This document shows, piece after piece, positions 16,928 to 24,699 of a DNA stretch of 64,000 nt. The first letter of the stretch is position 1; each line of letters begins with the position of its first letter. The stretch spans positions 1 through 64,000 of the forward strand of contig CAWDME010000009.1 of the NCBI GenBank assembly GCA_963803335.1, written 5' to 3'. Source of the DNA: DASSUW01 sp963803335. GTDB taxonomy: Bacteria > Actinomycetota > Thermoleophilia > Solirubrobacterales > Solirubrobacteraceae. Both the position numbers and the translations under genes were made by a program. Under the pieces are notes generated by a model. It was given only the letters and a program-made list of their open reading frames with translations, had not been told where the DNA came from and did not search any database.

Positions 16928-17229
16928 GCTTCGCGCGCTCGCTGCGTACGGCGTCGCCTCGTTCCTCGCCGCGGCGACGATTCGCGAGACGGGGCTCGAC
17001 GCACGGGATGTAGCGCCACCGGCCTGGCTCGCGATCGGGCCTGGTCGCCGCCGGACTCCTCCTGGGCTCCACGGAGGCTCATCTGTTCGGGGGACGCTCG
17101 CGGGCTCCAAAAACCAGCTCTACGAGGAGGCCGCAGTGGGCTGCGTGGATGTCCCGCCTCTCGGCCGCGTTGGGGATTCTCATGGTGCTCCAGACGGTCG
17201 CGTGGCCGGCGGGGCTGGCGATAGATTGA
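16925..17229 (+). pseudogene. remnant of a small membrane-protein gene, one frameshift
   Basis: Right after gene B a frame reads LRALAAYGVASFLAAATIRE and APPAWLAIGP. A shift near 17040 continues it with LVAAGLLLGSTEAHLFGG and LGILMVLQTVAWPAGLAID to a stop at 17227-17229. It looks like two or three membrane segments. No start codon is obvious. The remaining 17230-17368 holds nothing I can support. Confidence 0.35.
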
Positions 17230-17368
17230 CGTCCGTGACGCCGAAGCCCGTCCCACCCGATCAGATCAAGACGCCGTCAACCTCGATCGGCATCGAAGAG
17301 GGGCGCGGCGGAGCGAGGCCGGCTCCGCTCCCGTCACCGCCGAAGACGTAGAGCGTCGCACGGCGCGG

Positions 17369-17845
17369 TTAGACCCGCCGCGGCTGTTCTCGGTCGAGAA
17401 TCGCGGCCTCGACGTGCGCCCGAATGAAGCGCACGTGCCGTCCGAGCTTGATGTACGAGCTCGAGATGCTCGAGCCAGGCGTGGGCCAACGCGCGGAAGG
17501 TCGGGCCGCCAGCTGCCGCCTCGCGAGCCGCCTCCTCGTTCGCACGCGCATGCGCCTGCGCCCGCGCGAGCTCCTCGGCCTCGATGAACGCCGCGACACG
17601 TCGGCGCGCCTGGAACTCCGTCAGCTGACCCGACGGAGGCCGACCCTCGCGCGGTCGCCACCGGCCACCGTGATCACGGACGACCCAGGCGCCGGCACCG
17701 AGCCGGCGACGCAGTCGCACTCCGTCGGTGTGCGACGCAGTCGCACTCCGTCGGTGCTCCGCCACTTGACAGCCCAGACCGGCTCGCCGGTCTTGACCGT
17801 CTCGACGAGCAGAAACGCGGTCGCAAGAGGGTCGTTCGGTTGCAT
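17369..17845 (-). pseudogene. truncated tyrosine integrase (with possible excisionase tail)
   Basis: From ATG 17845 the arm-binding N-terminus reads EPVWAVKWRSTDGVRLRR. In the next frame RRRLGAGAWVVRDHGGRW, SGQLTEFQARRRVAAFI and FRALAHAWLEHLELV follow, as in actinobacterial integrases. The frame change is exactly explained by a 26-bp tandem duplication (17707-17756). After a second shift near 17460 the sequence YIKLGRHVRFIRAHVEAAIL resembles the end of an excisionase, suggesting a deletion that fused the two. The catalytic domain (R...HxxR...Y) is missing, so there is no recombinase activity. Confidence 0.7.
17707..17756. repeat. 26-bp tandem duplication inside the integrase remnant
   Basis: The 24-mer beginning CGACGCAGTCGCACTCC is at 17707-17730 and again at 17733-17756, separated by TG (period 26). 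Removing one unit restores the reading frame between the two halves of the integrase. Confidence 0.85.
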
Positions 17846-17876
17846 CGGGCGACCGACCGTACACCCCCTCTCGGAC

Positions 17877-17927
17877 GAGCGGACCACGAGCGGACCAACC
17901 CCTCCGAGCGGACCAGCGAGCGGACCA
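17877..17927 (+). repeat. right-end AGCGGACCA boxes (putative integrase arm sites)
   Basis: GAGCGGACCA occurs at 17877-17886, 17888-17897, 17906-17915 and 17918-17927, in the same orientation as the two left-end boxes. They occupy the region just upstream of the integrase ATG (17845), so arm binding would also shut the integrase promoter (inference). Confidence 0.65.
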
Positions 17928-18008
17928 AAGTGTCGTGATTTTGGCTCTCTAACTGCGCTTCAGCCGCTCCAGAATCCGCATTCCAGAGCCAATCGGCGTC
18001 CGTCAAAA

Positions 18009-18083
18009 TGCTTGCCATGCAGAAGGTCGAGGGTTCGAGTCCCTTCATCCGCTTCTCATGAAGCCCGCCTCCACGGCGGGCTT
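18009..18083 (+). repeat. right att copy: tRNA-Gly 3' fragment plus terminator
   Basis: 18009-18053 repeats the last 45 bases of tRNA-Gly (anticodon to discriminator) without a 5' half, so it is not a tRNA gene. The hairpin AAGCCCGCC-TCCAC-GGCGGGCTT (18061-18083) matches the left terminator except for a compensated A-T to G-C pair. This is presumably the original chromosomal 3' end displaced by integration. Confidence 0.85.
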
Positions 18084-18091
18084 CGTCGTTC

Positions 18092-18991
18092 TCAGCCGAA
18101 CGTGAAGACGTAGGCGCGCACGCCGGGGTCGGCGAACGTGATCTCGACGGTGCGTGGACCGGGCCGTTGCTGGCGGACGAGTTGGAACATCCGCGGCTCG
18201 TCGATGACGCCGTCGCCGGACTCGCTCACGTCGAGCCCGTGATCGGCGCCCGGCGGCGCGCCGTCGAGGCGCACGGTGAAGTGCCCACGGCCGCCCAGCA
18301 CGAGGTTGACGTCGCGGCCCTCGAAGCGGAGCGTGATCGACCCGCCGGTGGCGTCGAGCTCGGCGAACTCGTCGTCGACGGTCCAGTCGCCGCGCAGGCT
18401 CCACTGGTTGAGTGCGGGCTCGCGGTCCGCGGCGATGCGCCCCGCCCCGCGGGCGTATCCGACGTAGGTCTCCGGTGTGCGCAACCGCGCCCAGTCGGCC
18501 GCCTCGGAGCGGCCGCCGGCGTCGACCTGCACCAGCTCCTCTTCGGTACCCAGGAGCTTCTGGATCGCCCGCTCGGTCTCGGCGTACGCCTCCTCGCCGA
18601 AGTGGGTGAAGCCGACCCGGCCGTTCATGTCGACGAGGTACACGGCCGGCCAGTAGTGGTTGTCGAACGACCGCCAGATCGCGAAGTCGTTGTCGATGAC
18701 GACCGGGTAGCTGACGTCGAGCTCAGCCACCGCGCGGCGCACGTTGTCGAGGTCGTGCTCGAACGAGAACTCGGGCGCGTGCGCGCCGACGACCACGAGC
18801 CCGCGGTCGCGATAGCGGTCCGCCCACGCGCGGACGTACGGCAGCGTGCGGAGCCAGTTCACGCACGAGTACGTCCAGAAGTCGACGAGGACGACCTTCC
18901 CGCGCAGGCCCTCCGCGGTCAGCGGCTCGGAGTTGAGCCAGACCGGCGCCCGATCCAATTCCGACAGCGCGTTCGGGAGGGTGGTAGGCAC
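18092..18991 (-). CDS. thioredoxin-like (DipZ C-terminal type) protein with CxxW site
   Basis: A 299-aa protein from GTG 18991. Residues 1-165 form a redoxin fold (KVVLVDFWTYSCVNWLRTLP, VVVGAHAPEFSFE, WPAVYLVDMNGRVGFTHFGE). The last 125 residues form the beta-sandwich (RGDWTVDDEFAELDA, ITLRFEGRDVNLVLG) that accompanies DipZ-like thiol proteins. In relatives the site is C-I-N-C; here it is C43-V-N-W46, so the resolving cysteine is missing. It may work as a monothiol enzyme or have lost dithiol activity. No signal peptide is seen. It lies next to the right att site. Confidence 0.8.
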   Translation of the reverse strand: MPTTLPNALSELDRAPVWLNSEPLTAEGLRGKVVLVDFWTYSCVNWLRTLPYVRAWADRYRDRGLVVVGAHAPEFSFEHDLDNVRRAVAELDVSYPVVIDNDFAIWRSFDNHYWPAVYLVDMNGRVGFTHFGEEAYAETERAIQKLLGTEEELVQVDAGGRSEAADWARLRTPETYVGYARGAGRIAADREPALNQWSLRGDWTVDDEFAELDATGGSITLRFEGRDVNLVLGGRGHFTVRLDGAPPGADHGLDVSESGDGVIDEPRMFQLVRQQRPGPRTVEITFADPGVRAYVFTFG

Positions 18992-18994
18992 GAG

Positions 18995-19027
18995 GAGACC
19001 CCGCCGCCACGATGGCGACGGGGTCTC
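18995..19027. terminator. stem-loop between the lectin-domain remnant and the redoxin
   Basis: GAGACCCCG (18995-19003) pairs with CGGGGTCTC (19019-19027), with inner GCCA/TGGC. It follows the leftward lectin-domain remnant. No T-run is present, so termination efficiency is uncertain. Confidence 0.45.
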
Positions 19028-19059
19028 GAGCTGTCAAGCGCGGCTCAGCGAGGCGGTGC

Positions 19060-19365
19060 TCAGCCGAGCGTCGGCTTGTTCAGGATGAACCCGAAGCGGT
19101 CCCAGATCTGCGTGATCGGGAGGACCTTGTCGAACATCATGACCTGGTCGATGTCGCCGTTGAACAGCAGGTCGCAGCTGCCGCGATAGCCGCCGATCGA
19201 CGCGGTGCCGTCGGGCTGGTCGTACTGGATCGGGTCCGGGCTGCCCGGGACGTCGCCCAGGTCCTTGCCATCGAGGTACAGCTTCGCCTGGAAGCCGTCG
19301 TAGGTGGCGGAGACGTTGTGCCAGCGGCCGTCCCAGATGCCGTTGGGGGTGCCGGCCGCGTACGA
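19060..19365 (-). pseudogene. C-terminal LamG/concanavalin-like domain remnant
   Basis: Leftward reading ending at 19060 shows NGIWDGRWHNVSATYDG, AKLYLDGKDLGDVPG, ASIGGYRGSCDLLFNGDIDQ and VMMFDKVLPITQIWDR, the last two thirds of a LamG lectin-like domain. Upstream of about 19365 the similarity stops at the beginning of the divergent lyase gene, and no start codon or signal peptide is present. It is the truncated tail of a once larger secreted protein. Confidence 0.6.
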
Positions 19366-19395
19366 ACACGACGGACGACCTGCCAGGATCGAGCC

Positions 19396-20187
19396 ATGAC
19401 GCTGCGCGAGCTGCTCGCGGCCGGCGAGCCCGTCGTCGCACCCGGCGCCTACGACGCGCTGTCGGCGCGACTGGTCGAGCAGGCCGGGTTTCCCGCCGTG
19501 TACATGACCGGTTTCGGCGCCTCGGCTTCGCTGCTCGGGCGACCGGACGTCGGGCTGCTGTCGTTCGCCGAGATGGTCGACCACGCGCGGCGGCTCGTGC
19601 AGGCGGTCGACGTGCCGGTGATCGCCGACGCCGACGACGGCTACGGCAACGACGTCAACGTCCGGCGCACGATCCAGGAGTACGAGGCCGCAGGCGTCGC
19701 CGCGCTGCACATCGAGGACCAGGTCGCGCCGAAGCGCTGCGGACACATGGCGGGTAAAGAGGTGATCCCGGCGAGCGAGATGGTCCTCAAGGTCCGCGCC
19801 GCCGTTGAGGCCCGGCGCGGCGACCTCGTGATCATCGCCCGCACCGACGCCCGCGCGATCGAGGGGCTCGACGCGGCGCTCGAACGCGCCCGCGCCTATC
19901 GCGACGCCGGCGCCGACGTGCTGTTCGTCGAAGCGCCCGAGGACGAACGCGAGATCGAGGCGATCGCCGCCGCGTTCCCGGCCACCCCCCTCCTCTTCAA
20001 CTCGGTCGATGGCGGCCGTACGCCGGCGCTGTCGCTCGCGCGGCTCGGCGAGCTCGGCTTCAGCATCGTCCTGCGGCCGGTGGCGACGTTGTTCGCCGCC
20101 ACCCGGGCCGTGCAGGAGATGCTGCGCACCGGCCAGACGCCGATGGACTTCGACGAGTTCGGCGCCGTGATCGGGACGTACCCCTAG
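19396..20187 (+). CDS. isocitrate lyase / PEP mutase family enzyme
   Basis: A 263-aa TIM-barrel enzyme from ATG 19396. The family pattern is complete: VVAPGAYDALSARLVEQAGF, VYMTGFGASAS, VPVIADADDGYGN (metal-binding acidic residues), GVAALHIEDQVAPKRCGHM (the KRCGH loop) and VIIARTDARAIEGLD. The KRCGH loop fits 2-methylisocitrate lyase or oxaloacetate/carboxy-PEP-type lyases rather than PEP mutase. The exact substrate is unresolved. It stands alone between a lectin remnant and a convergent beta-propeller gene. Confidence 0.85.
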   Translation: MTLRELLAAGEPVVAPGAYDALSARLVEQAGFPAVYMTGFGASASLLGRPDVGLLSFAEMVDHARRLVQAVDVPVIADADDGYGNDVNVRRTIQEYEAAGVAALHIEDQVAPKRCGHMAGKEVIPASEMVLKVRAAVEARRGDLVIIARTDARAIEGLDAALERARAYRDAGADVLFVEAPEDEREIEAIAAAFPATPLLFNSVDGGRTPALSLARLGELGFSIVLRPVATLFAATRAVQEMLRTGQTPMDFDEFGAVIGTYP

Positions 20188-20189
20188 TA

Positions 20190-21584
20190 CTAACCGTCGC
20201 GCAGCGCGACCATGCCGCCGAACACGCCGAGGTAGGCGGTGCCGTCGGGCCCGAGCGCGAGCCCGGCGTAGTTGTTGTTGAAGCCGAGCCCGCTGCCCGC
20301 GTAGACCTTCCAGGCGACCTTGCCCGTGTGCGCATCGATCGCCGTCCAGAAGTACGGCTGGTCGAGCGGCGAGGACGGCTCGCGTGTGTACGTGTAGATC
20401 AGCCCGGTCTTCGTGGACAGCTTCGGGACCGCGCTCGGCGCCCGCACGTCGCGGTTGGTCCACACGAGCCGGCAGCCGCGACCGCCGCGGCGCACATCGA
20501 CGCGCGCGAACCCCGGCTCGCTGACCGCTCCCGACTGCGGGCCGAACGGATCCTGGTAGCCGTAGTTGTTCTCCACGAACAGCGACCGGCCGGCGGTGAT
20601 CAGCGAATTCTCGGTGGCGCTCGCGCCCTTCGTGAAGACGGGCACCCGGCAGACGACCCGCTTGCCCCTCACCGCCCGCCGGTACACGACCACGTTCATC
20701 GGGTCGGCGTTGTCGGTGATCGCGACGTAGCCGCCCTGCATCAGCGTCGGCGTCGTACCGGAGCCGGCCTCGGCCTGGCCGGGCTTGACGATGCCGGAGT
20801 TGCGGTAGCGGGCCTTCCACGCCACGCGCGGCCAGCCGCGGCGTGAGACGAGCCGGTACATCCGCCGGTTGGAGACGACATAGACCCCGCTGCGGTCGAC
20901 CGCGAACGAGTTCTGGACGCTCTCGTGCAGCCGCAGCAGCTTCAGCGCGCCGCCGCGGTGGATGATCCCGACGTTGCCCTGCTTGGACACGAACCACGTG
21001 CTGCCCTTGAAGCCGGGCAGTGCCGAGCTGATCCGGTCGTCGGCCGCGAGGCCGGTGTGCGCGTAGTCGTGCACGAGCCGGATGCCGCGGCCGTCCGGCG
21101 CGATCGCCAGCACGTAGATGTGGTTGGTCTTCGTCGCCACCCAGATCCGGTCGAGGTGGTCGAGGAAGAAGTAGCCGCCGCCGGAGAAGTTCTGGTACGT
21201 CTTCGTGCCCGGCGGGTCGAGCACGTTCGGCAAGTCGTAGGTCGCCAGCACGTCGAGCGTCTGAGGGTCGATCACGCGCGCCTGCGGGCCGGCGCCGAGC
21301 GCCGGGCAGACCGCCACGATCCAGCCCTTGGAGTGGAACGTCAGCGAGCCGCACAGCGCCGGCGGCATCGAGGCCGAGAACGTCACCGGCGAGCGCCCGA
21401 GCGGCCCGCGCCGGCGGTAGGCGTCCGTCATCCACGTGTCGTTGTGGATGGTGCTGCGCGGGTCGTGCGCGAGGAACGGGTTATGCGGCGCCTTGGTCGG
21501 CCGCATCGGCCGCGCCGTGGCGGCCGCGCCCTGGAAGTGCGCCAGCGTGGTGGGCACCGGATCCGGGATCGGCGTGGCCAGCAT
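20190..21584 (-). CDS. PQQ-like beta-propeller protein
   Basis: A 464-aa protein made of repeated four-stranded blades (WIVAVCPALGAG, RIWVATKTNHIYVLAI, TWFVSKQGNVGIIH, VYVVSNRRMYRLV, YVAITDNADPMNVVVY, AIDAHTGKVAWKVYAG), as in PQQ-like propellers. The N-terminal TTLAHFQGAAATA and DPRSTIHNDTWMTDAY are recognisable from secreted actinobacterial propellers, but here the frame starts only about 16 bp after the permease stop and has no signal peptide. It shares the strand and operon of the ABC transporter. Ligand unknown; it may be truncated at its N-terminus. Confidence 0.7.
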   Translation of the reverse strand: MLATPIPDPVPTTLAHFQGAAATARPMRPTKAPHNPFLAHDPRSTIHNDTWMTDAYRRRGPLGRSPVTFSASMPPALCGSLTFHSKGWIVAVCPALGAGPQARVIDPQTLDVLATYDLPNVLDPPGTKTYQNFSGGGYFFLDHLDRIWVATKTNHIYVLAIAPDGRGIRLVHDYAHTGLAADDRISSALPGFKGSTWFVSKQGNVGIIHRGGALKLLRLHESVQNSFAVDRSGVYVVSNRRMYRLVSRRGWPRVAWKARYRNSGIVKPGQAEAGSGTTPTLMQGGYVAITDNADPMNVVVYRRAVRGKRVVCRVPVFTKGASATENSLITAGRSLFVENNYGYQDPFGPQSGAVSEPGFARVDVRRGGRGCRLVWTNRDVRAPSAVPKLSTKTGLIYTYTREPSSPLDQPYFWTAIDAHTGKVAWKVYAGSGLGFNNNYAGLALGPDGTAYLGVFGGMVALRDG

Positions 21585-21600
21585 CCCGGCACCGTACCCG

Positions 21601-22425
21601 TCAGCCTTTGACGGCCCCGCTGGTCAACCCGGCGACGAGCCGGCGCTCGGCGAACGCGTAGAGGATCAGCGCGGGCATCATCGACAGCGTCGCGAACGCC
21701 AGGATGCGCGCGAGGTCGGCCGTGTACTGCGTCGAGTAGTTGGTGACGCCGAGCGGCAGCGTCCAGTTGTGAGAGTCGGTGAGGACAACGAGCGGGAGCA
21801 GGAACGCGTTCCACGAGCCGACGATCGCCAGCACGGACACGGTGGCCAGCACCGGCCGTGACAGCGGCAGCAGGATCTGCCAGAAGAAGCGGAACGGGCC
21901 GCAGCCGTCGATCGCCGCCGCGTCCTGCAGCTCGTTCGGGAAGCTGGCGAAGAACGGCCGCAGGATGATGATCGTCATCGGCAGGCCGAACGCAGCCTGC
22001 GGCAGCGCGACGCCGAGCGGGTTGTCGAGCAGCCCGAGGTTCCGGACCATGATGAAGATCGGCAGGATCGCCACCGCGATCGGGAACAGCAGGCCGAGCG
22101 TGAACACCGCGTACAGCACCTCGCGGCCCGGGAACGCGAAGCGCGCGAACACGAACGCCGCCAGCGCGGCCAGCGGCACGGTCAGCAGCGTCGCGATCCC
22201 GGCGATCAGCAGGCTGTTCCAGACCTGGCGCCAGAACGTCCCCGAGCCGAGGATCTCCGCGTAGTTGCTGAACACCCACGGGTCCGGCAGCGCGACCGGG
22301 CTGGCCGCCAGCTGGCCGGTGTCGCGGAAGCCGCCGAGGATCGCGTAGACCACCGGGATCAGCACGGCAAGCGCGACGAGCCAGCCGATCGCGTACAGCG
22401 GCGCGCGAACCAGGACGCGCTTCAT
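21601..22425 (-). CDS. carbohydrate ABC transporter permease (MalG-like)
   Basis: A 274-aa inner-membrane permease from ATG 22425, overlapping the partner permease stop by ATGA. It has six hydrophobic segments, with the EAA loop NELQDAAAIDGCGPFRFFWQ that contacts the ATPase, and PLGVTNYSTQYTADL typical of MalG/LacG-type subunits. With the other permease and the binding protein it forms a CUT1 sugar importer. No ATPase gene lies in the operon, so a shared MsiK-like ATPase elsewhere is implied. Confidence 0.92.
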   Translation of the reverse strand: MKRVLVRAPLYAIGWLVALAVLIPVVYAILGGFRDTGQLAASPVALPDPWVFSNYAEILGSGTFWRQVWNSLLIAGIATLLTVPLAALAAFVFARFAFPGREVLYAVFTLGLLFPIAVAILPIFIMVRNLGLLDNPLGVALPQAAFGLPMTIIILRPFFASFPNELQDAAAIDGCGPFRFFWQILLPLSRPVLATVSVLAIVGSWNAFLLPLVVLTDSHNWTLPLGVTNYSTQYTADLARILAFATLSMMPALILYAFAERRLVAGLTSGAVKG

Positions 22426-23408
22426 CGCCCCATCGTGGTCAGAGCGCCCTCGATGTCGCGGCGCAGGACGAAGCGCTGGTAGAACAGCGCGAACACCAGC
22501 GAGATCATCAGCATGATCACGGCGACCGCGCTCGCGTAGCCGAACTGGAAGCGCTTGAAGCTCCAGTCGATCATGTAGACCGCCATCGTGTTGGAGGCGT
22601 TCACCGGGCCGCCGCCGGTCATCACCCAGATCAGGTCGAACAGCTGGAGCGCGCCGATGATCGACAGGAACGCGGAGATGCGGATCGTCGGCCCGAGCAG
22701 CGGCAGCGTGACGTAGCGGATCACCTGCCACTTCTTCGCGCCGTCGATCATCGCCGCCTCCTCGAGCTCGCGCGGGATCTGCTGCAGCCCGGCGAGGTAG
22801 AGGATCATGTGGAAGCCGAAGTACTTCCACGAGATCACCACGAACAGCGTCCACAGCACGATCCCCGGCTCGGCCAGCCACTCGTGGATCAGGGCGTCGA
22901 GGCCGGCCGTGTCGAGCGCGTGGTCGGCCAGCCCGTGAGGCTGGAGGATCAGCGTCCAGATCACGCCGGTGGTGACCTCGGACAGCACGAACGGCGCGAA
23001 GTACAGGACGCGCAGCACGGCCCGGCCGCGCAGCCGCTGGTTGAGCAGCAGCGCGATGCCGAGCGCGAACGGCAGCTGCAGCAGCAGCGACAGCGCGATG
23101 AAGAAGCCGTTGTGCTTGATCGCGCCGACGAAGACGTCGTCCTGGAACGCGCGCTTGAAGTTGTCGAGCCCGACGAAGTCGTCCAGCGACCCGAGGCCGT
23201 TCCAGTCGAAGGCGCTGTAGTACATCGCCTGCACGACCGGCGCGACCACCAGCAGCAGGTAGAGGATCAGCGCCGGAGCGAGGAACAGGCAGATCGCCGC
23301 CCAGCGGCGCCGCGTGCGGGCGCGCCGCGAGCGGCGGTCGCGGGGCGCCGGCAGCGCGATCGCTGCCGGCGCCCCGACGACGCGCGCGCTATCCCGCCTT
23401 GGCGGCAT
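22422..23408 (-). CDS. carbohydrate ABC transporter permease (MalF-like)
   Basis: A 328-aa permease. ATG 23408 (MPPRRDSARVVGAPAAIALP) overlaps the binding-protein stop by 20 bases. A basic cytoplasmic N-terminus is followed by six membrane segments (AAICLFLAPALILYLLLVV first). The EAA loop is PRELEEAAMIDGAKKWQVIR and the signature FDLIWVMTGGGP is typical of CUT1 MalF-type subunits. A strong hairpin overlaps its first codons and may lower its expression relative to the binding protein. Confidence 0.92.
   Translation of the reverse strand: MPPRRDSARVVGAPAAIALPAPRDRRSRRARTRRRWAAICLFLAPALILYLLLVVAPVVQAMYYSAFDWNGLGSLDDFVGLDNFKRAFQDDVFVGAIKHNGFFIALSLLLQLPFALGIALLLNQRLRGRAVLRVLYFAPFVLSEVTTGVIWTLILQPHGLADHALDTAGLDALIHEWLAEPGIVLWTLFVVISWKYFGFHMILYLAGLQQIPRELEEAAMIDGAKKWQVIRYVTLPLLGPTIRISAFLSIIGALQLFDLIWVMTGGGPVNASNTMAVYMIDWSFKRFQFGYASAVAVIMLMISLVFALFYQRFVLRRDIEGALTTMGR
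23341..23376. promoter_or_regulatory. 16-bp perfect stem-loop between binding-protein and permease genes
   Basis: CGGGGCGCCGGCAGCG (23341-23356) pairs with 23361-23376 around a CGAT loop. It lies about 30 bases past the permease ATG and just after the binding-protein stop. Similar hairpins protect the binding-protein mRNA or attenuate permease expression in other sugar operons. Confidence 0.6.
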
Positions 23409-24681
23409 CCGCGATGGACTTCGCCACGTCCTGCGGCGAGGACTTGCCGGCGAACAGCCCCTGCACCGCGTCGTTGACCGCCTGGCCGACGGCCGGCGCA
23501 TACGCCTGGTCGAGGTACAGCTGCACTGACGCCGCCTTGCCGCGCGTGTCGAGCACCGCCTTCATGTTCGGGTCGGAGACCGAGCTCTCGGTGCCCTTGG
23601 TCACGGGCAGCAGACCGCCGCTGGCCCCGGCCTTGTTGGCGATCTCCTTGCTGAGCATGAACTTGACGAAGTCGAGCGCCTCCGGCGGCGCGTCCTTGCC
23701 GATCGCGAAGCCGTCGCCGCCGCCGAACTGCTCGTCGGCCGAGCCGGCGCCGCCGCCGACGGTCGGGAACGGGAACCAGCCGACCGCCGGCCCCTTCTTG
23801 TCCTTGGTGTTGGCGGCGAACGTGGAGGGCGCCCACTGCCCCATCAGGTCCATTGCCGCGCGGCCGTTGCCCATCGTCGCGGCCTCGCCGCCGGCGCCAT
23901 CCCACGGCGCGGCGAGGAAGCCATCCTGGAACGGCTTGAGGTCGATCAGCTTCTTGAGCTCGTCACCGGCCTTGACGAAGCCCTCGCTGTCGAACGAGCC
24001 GTCCTCGCCGGCCTGCGTCATCGCGTCCTTGCCGGCGACGCGCAGCGACAGGTTCGCCCACCAGAACATGCCCGGCCACTTGTCCTTCTCACCAACCGCG
24101 AGCGGCGTGATGCCTGCCGCCTTGAGCTTCCGCACATCGGCGAGGAAGTCGTCCCACGTGGCAGGCGGGTCGCTGATCCCCGCCTTCTTGAAGAGCGCCT
24201 TGTTGTACCAGAGCCCCACCATGCCGAGGTTGAACGGCACGCCGTACTGCTTGCCGTCGATCTGGTAGAGCCCAACGGCCGCGTCGTTGAGCGTCCCGAT
24301 CCACGAGTTCGTGGGTTCGGTGATGTCCTGCACGAGGCCCGCGTCGGCCTGCTCCTTCAGCGTGCCGCCACCCCACGACTGGAAGATGTCCGGCACCTTG
24401 CCGGCCTGCATGGTGGTCGTGAGCTTGGTCTTGAAGGCCTCGTTCTCGAGCACCGTGATGTTGATCTTCACGTTCGGATGGGACGCCATGTACTCCTTGG
24501 CGGCACCCTCCCAGATGGACTTCAGCGGGTCGTTGTTCTGGATGTGCCACCAGTCGATCGTGACCTGCTTGCCCGAGGCCGACTTGCTCGCATTGGAGTC
24601 GTTGTCGTCACCTCCGCACCCGGAGAAGACGAGCACCGCGGCGGCGATCGCCCCCAGGACCCAGCCACCCAACTTCACCAT
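23389..24681 (-). CDS. sugar ABC transporter substrate-binding lipoprotein
   Basis: A 430-aa extracellular solute-binding protein (family 1). ATG 24681 (MVKLGGWVLGAIAAAVLVFS) is chosen because AAGGAGGAG lies just upstream of it; a further ATG at 24702 precedes that site. The signal ends in VFSGCGG, so the mature protein would be lipid-anchored at the cysteine. Family features follow: TIDWWHIQNNDPLKSIW, TTTMQAGKVPDIFQSWGGG, YGVPFNLGMVGLWYNKALF and NGRAAMDLMGQWAPS. It delivers a beta-glucan-derived oligosaccharide or similar sugar (inferred from the GH5 neighbour). Confidence 0.92.
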   Translation of the reverse strand: MVKLGGWVLGAIAAAVLVFSGCGGDDNDSNASKSASGKQVTIDWWHIQNNDPLKSIWEGAAKEYMASHPNVKINITVLENEAFKTKLTTTMQAGKVPDIFQSWGGGTLKEQADAGLVQDITEPTNSWIGTLNDAAVGLYQIDGKQYGVPFNLGMVGLWYNKALFKKAGISDPPATWDDFLADVRKLKAAGITPLAVGEKDKWPGMFWWANLSLRVAGKDAMTQAGEDGSFDSEGFVKAGDELKKLIDLKPFQDGFLAAPWDGAGGEAATMGNGRAAMDLMGQWAPSTFAANTKDKKGPAVGWFPFPTVGGGAGSADEQFGGGDGFAIGKDAPPEALDFVKFMLSKEIANKAGASGGLLPVTKGTESSVSDPNMKAVLDTRGKAASVQLYLDQAYAPAVGQAVNDAVQGLFAGKSSPQDVAKSIADAAKAG

Positions 24682-24690
24682 CGCCTTCTC

Positions 24691-24699
24691 CTCCTCCTT
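24691..24699 (-). promoter_or_regulatory. strong ribosome-binding site of the binding-protein gene
   Basis: AAGGAGGAG directly after the lacI-type stop (TGA at 24699-24701), ending about 9 bases before ATG 24681. It decides the start of the lipoprotein and gives it a strong translational signal in the middle of the operon. Confidence 0.75.

Larger units (their letters stand above)
15949..18008. mobile_element. 2,060-bp integrated element in tRNA-Gly
   Basis: The 45-bp att core starting TGCTTGCCATGC occurs at 15949-15993 (within the tRNA) and exactly again at 18009-18053. Between the copies lie AGCGGACCA boxes at both ends, a two-gene cargo, a decayed membrane-protein gene and a truncated integrase reading inward from the right end. 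The functional tRNA is preserved at the left junction. The element can no longer move by itself. Confidence 0.85.

Noticed and set aside
17369..17599. Independent 76-aa gene
   Set aside because: Only its last 30 residues look like protein; it is part of the decayed integrase/excisionase remnant.
18009..18053. Second tRNA-Gly gene
   Set aside because: Only the 3' 45 bases are present; acceptor 5' strand and D-arm are missing, so it is the att copy.
19060..21435. 791-aa leftward open frame
   Set aside because: It runs antisense through the lyase gene and out of frame through the beta-propeller gene; only its last 100 residues (lectin-domain tail) are protein-like.
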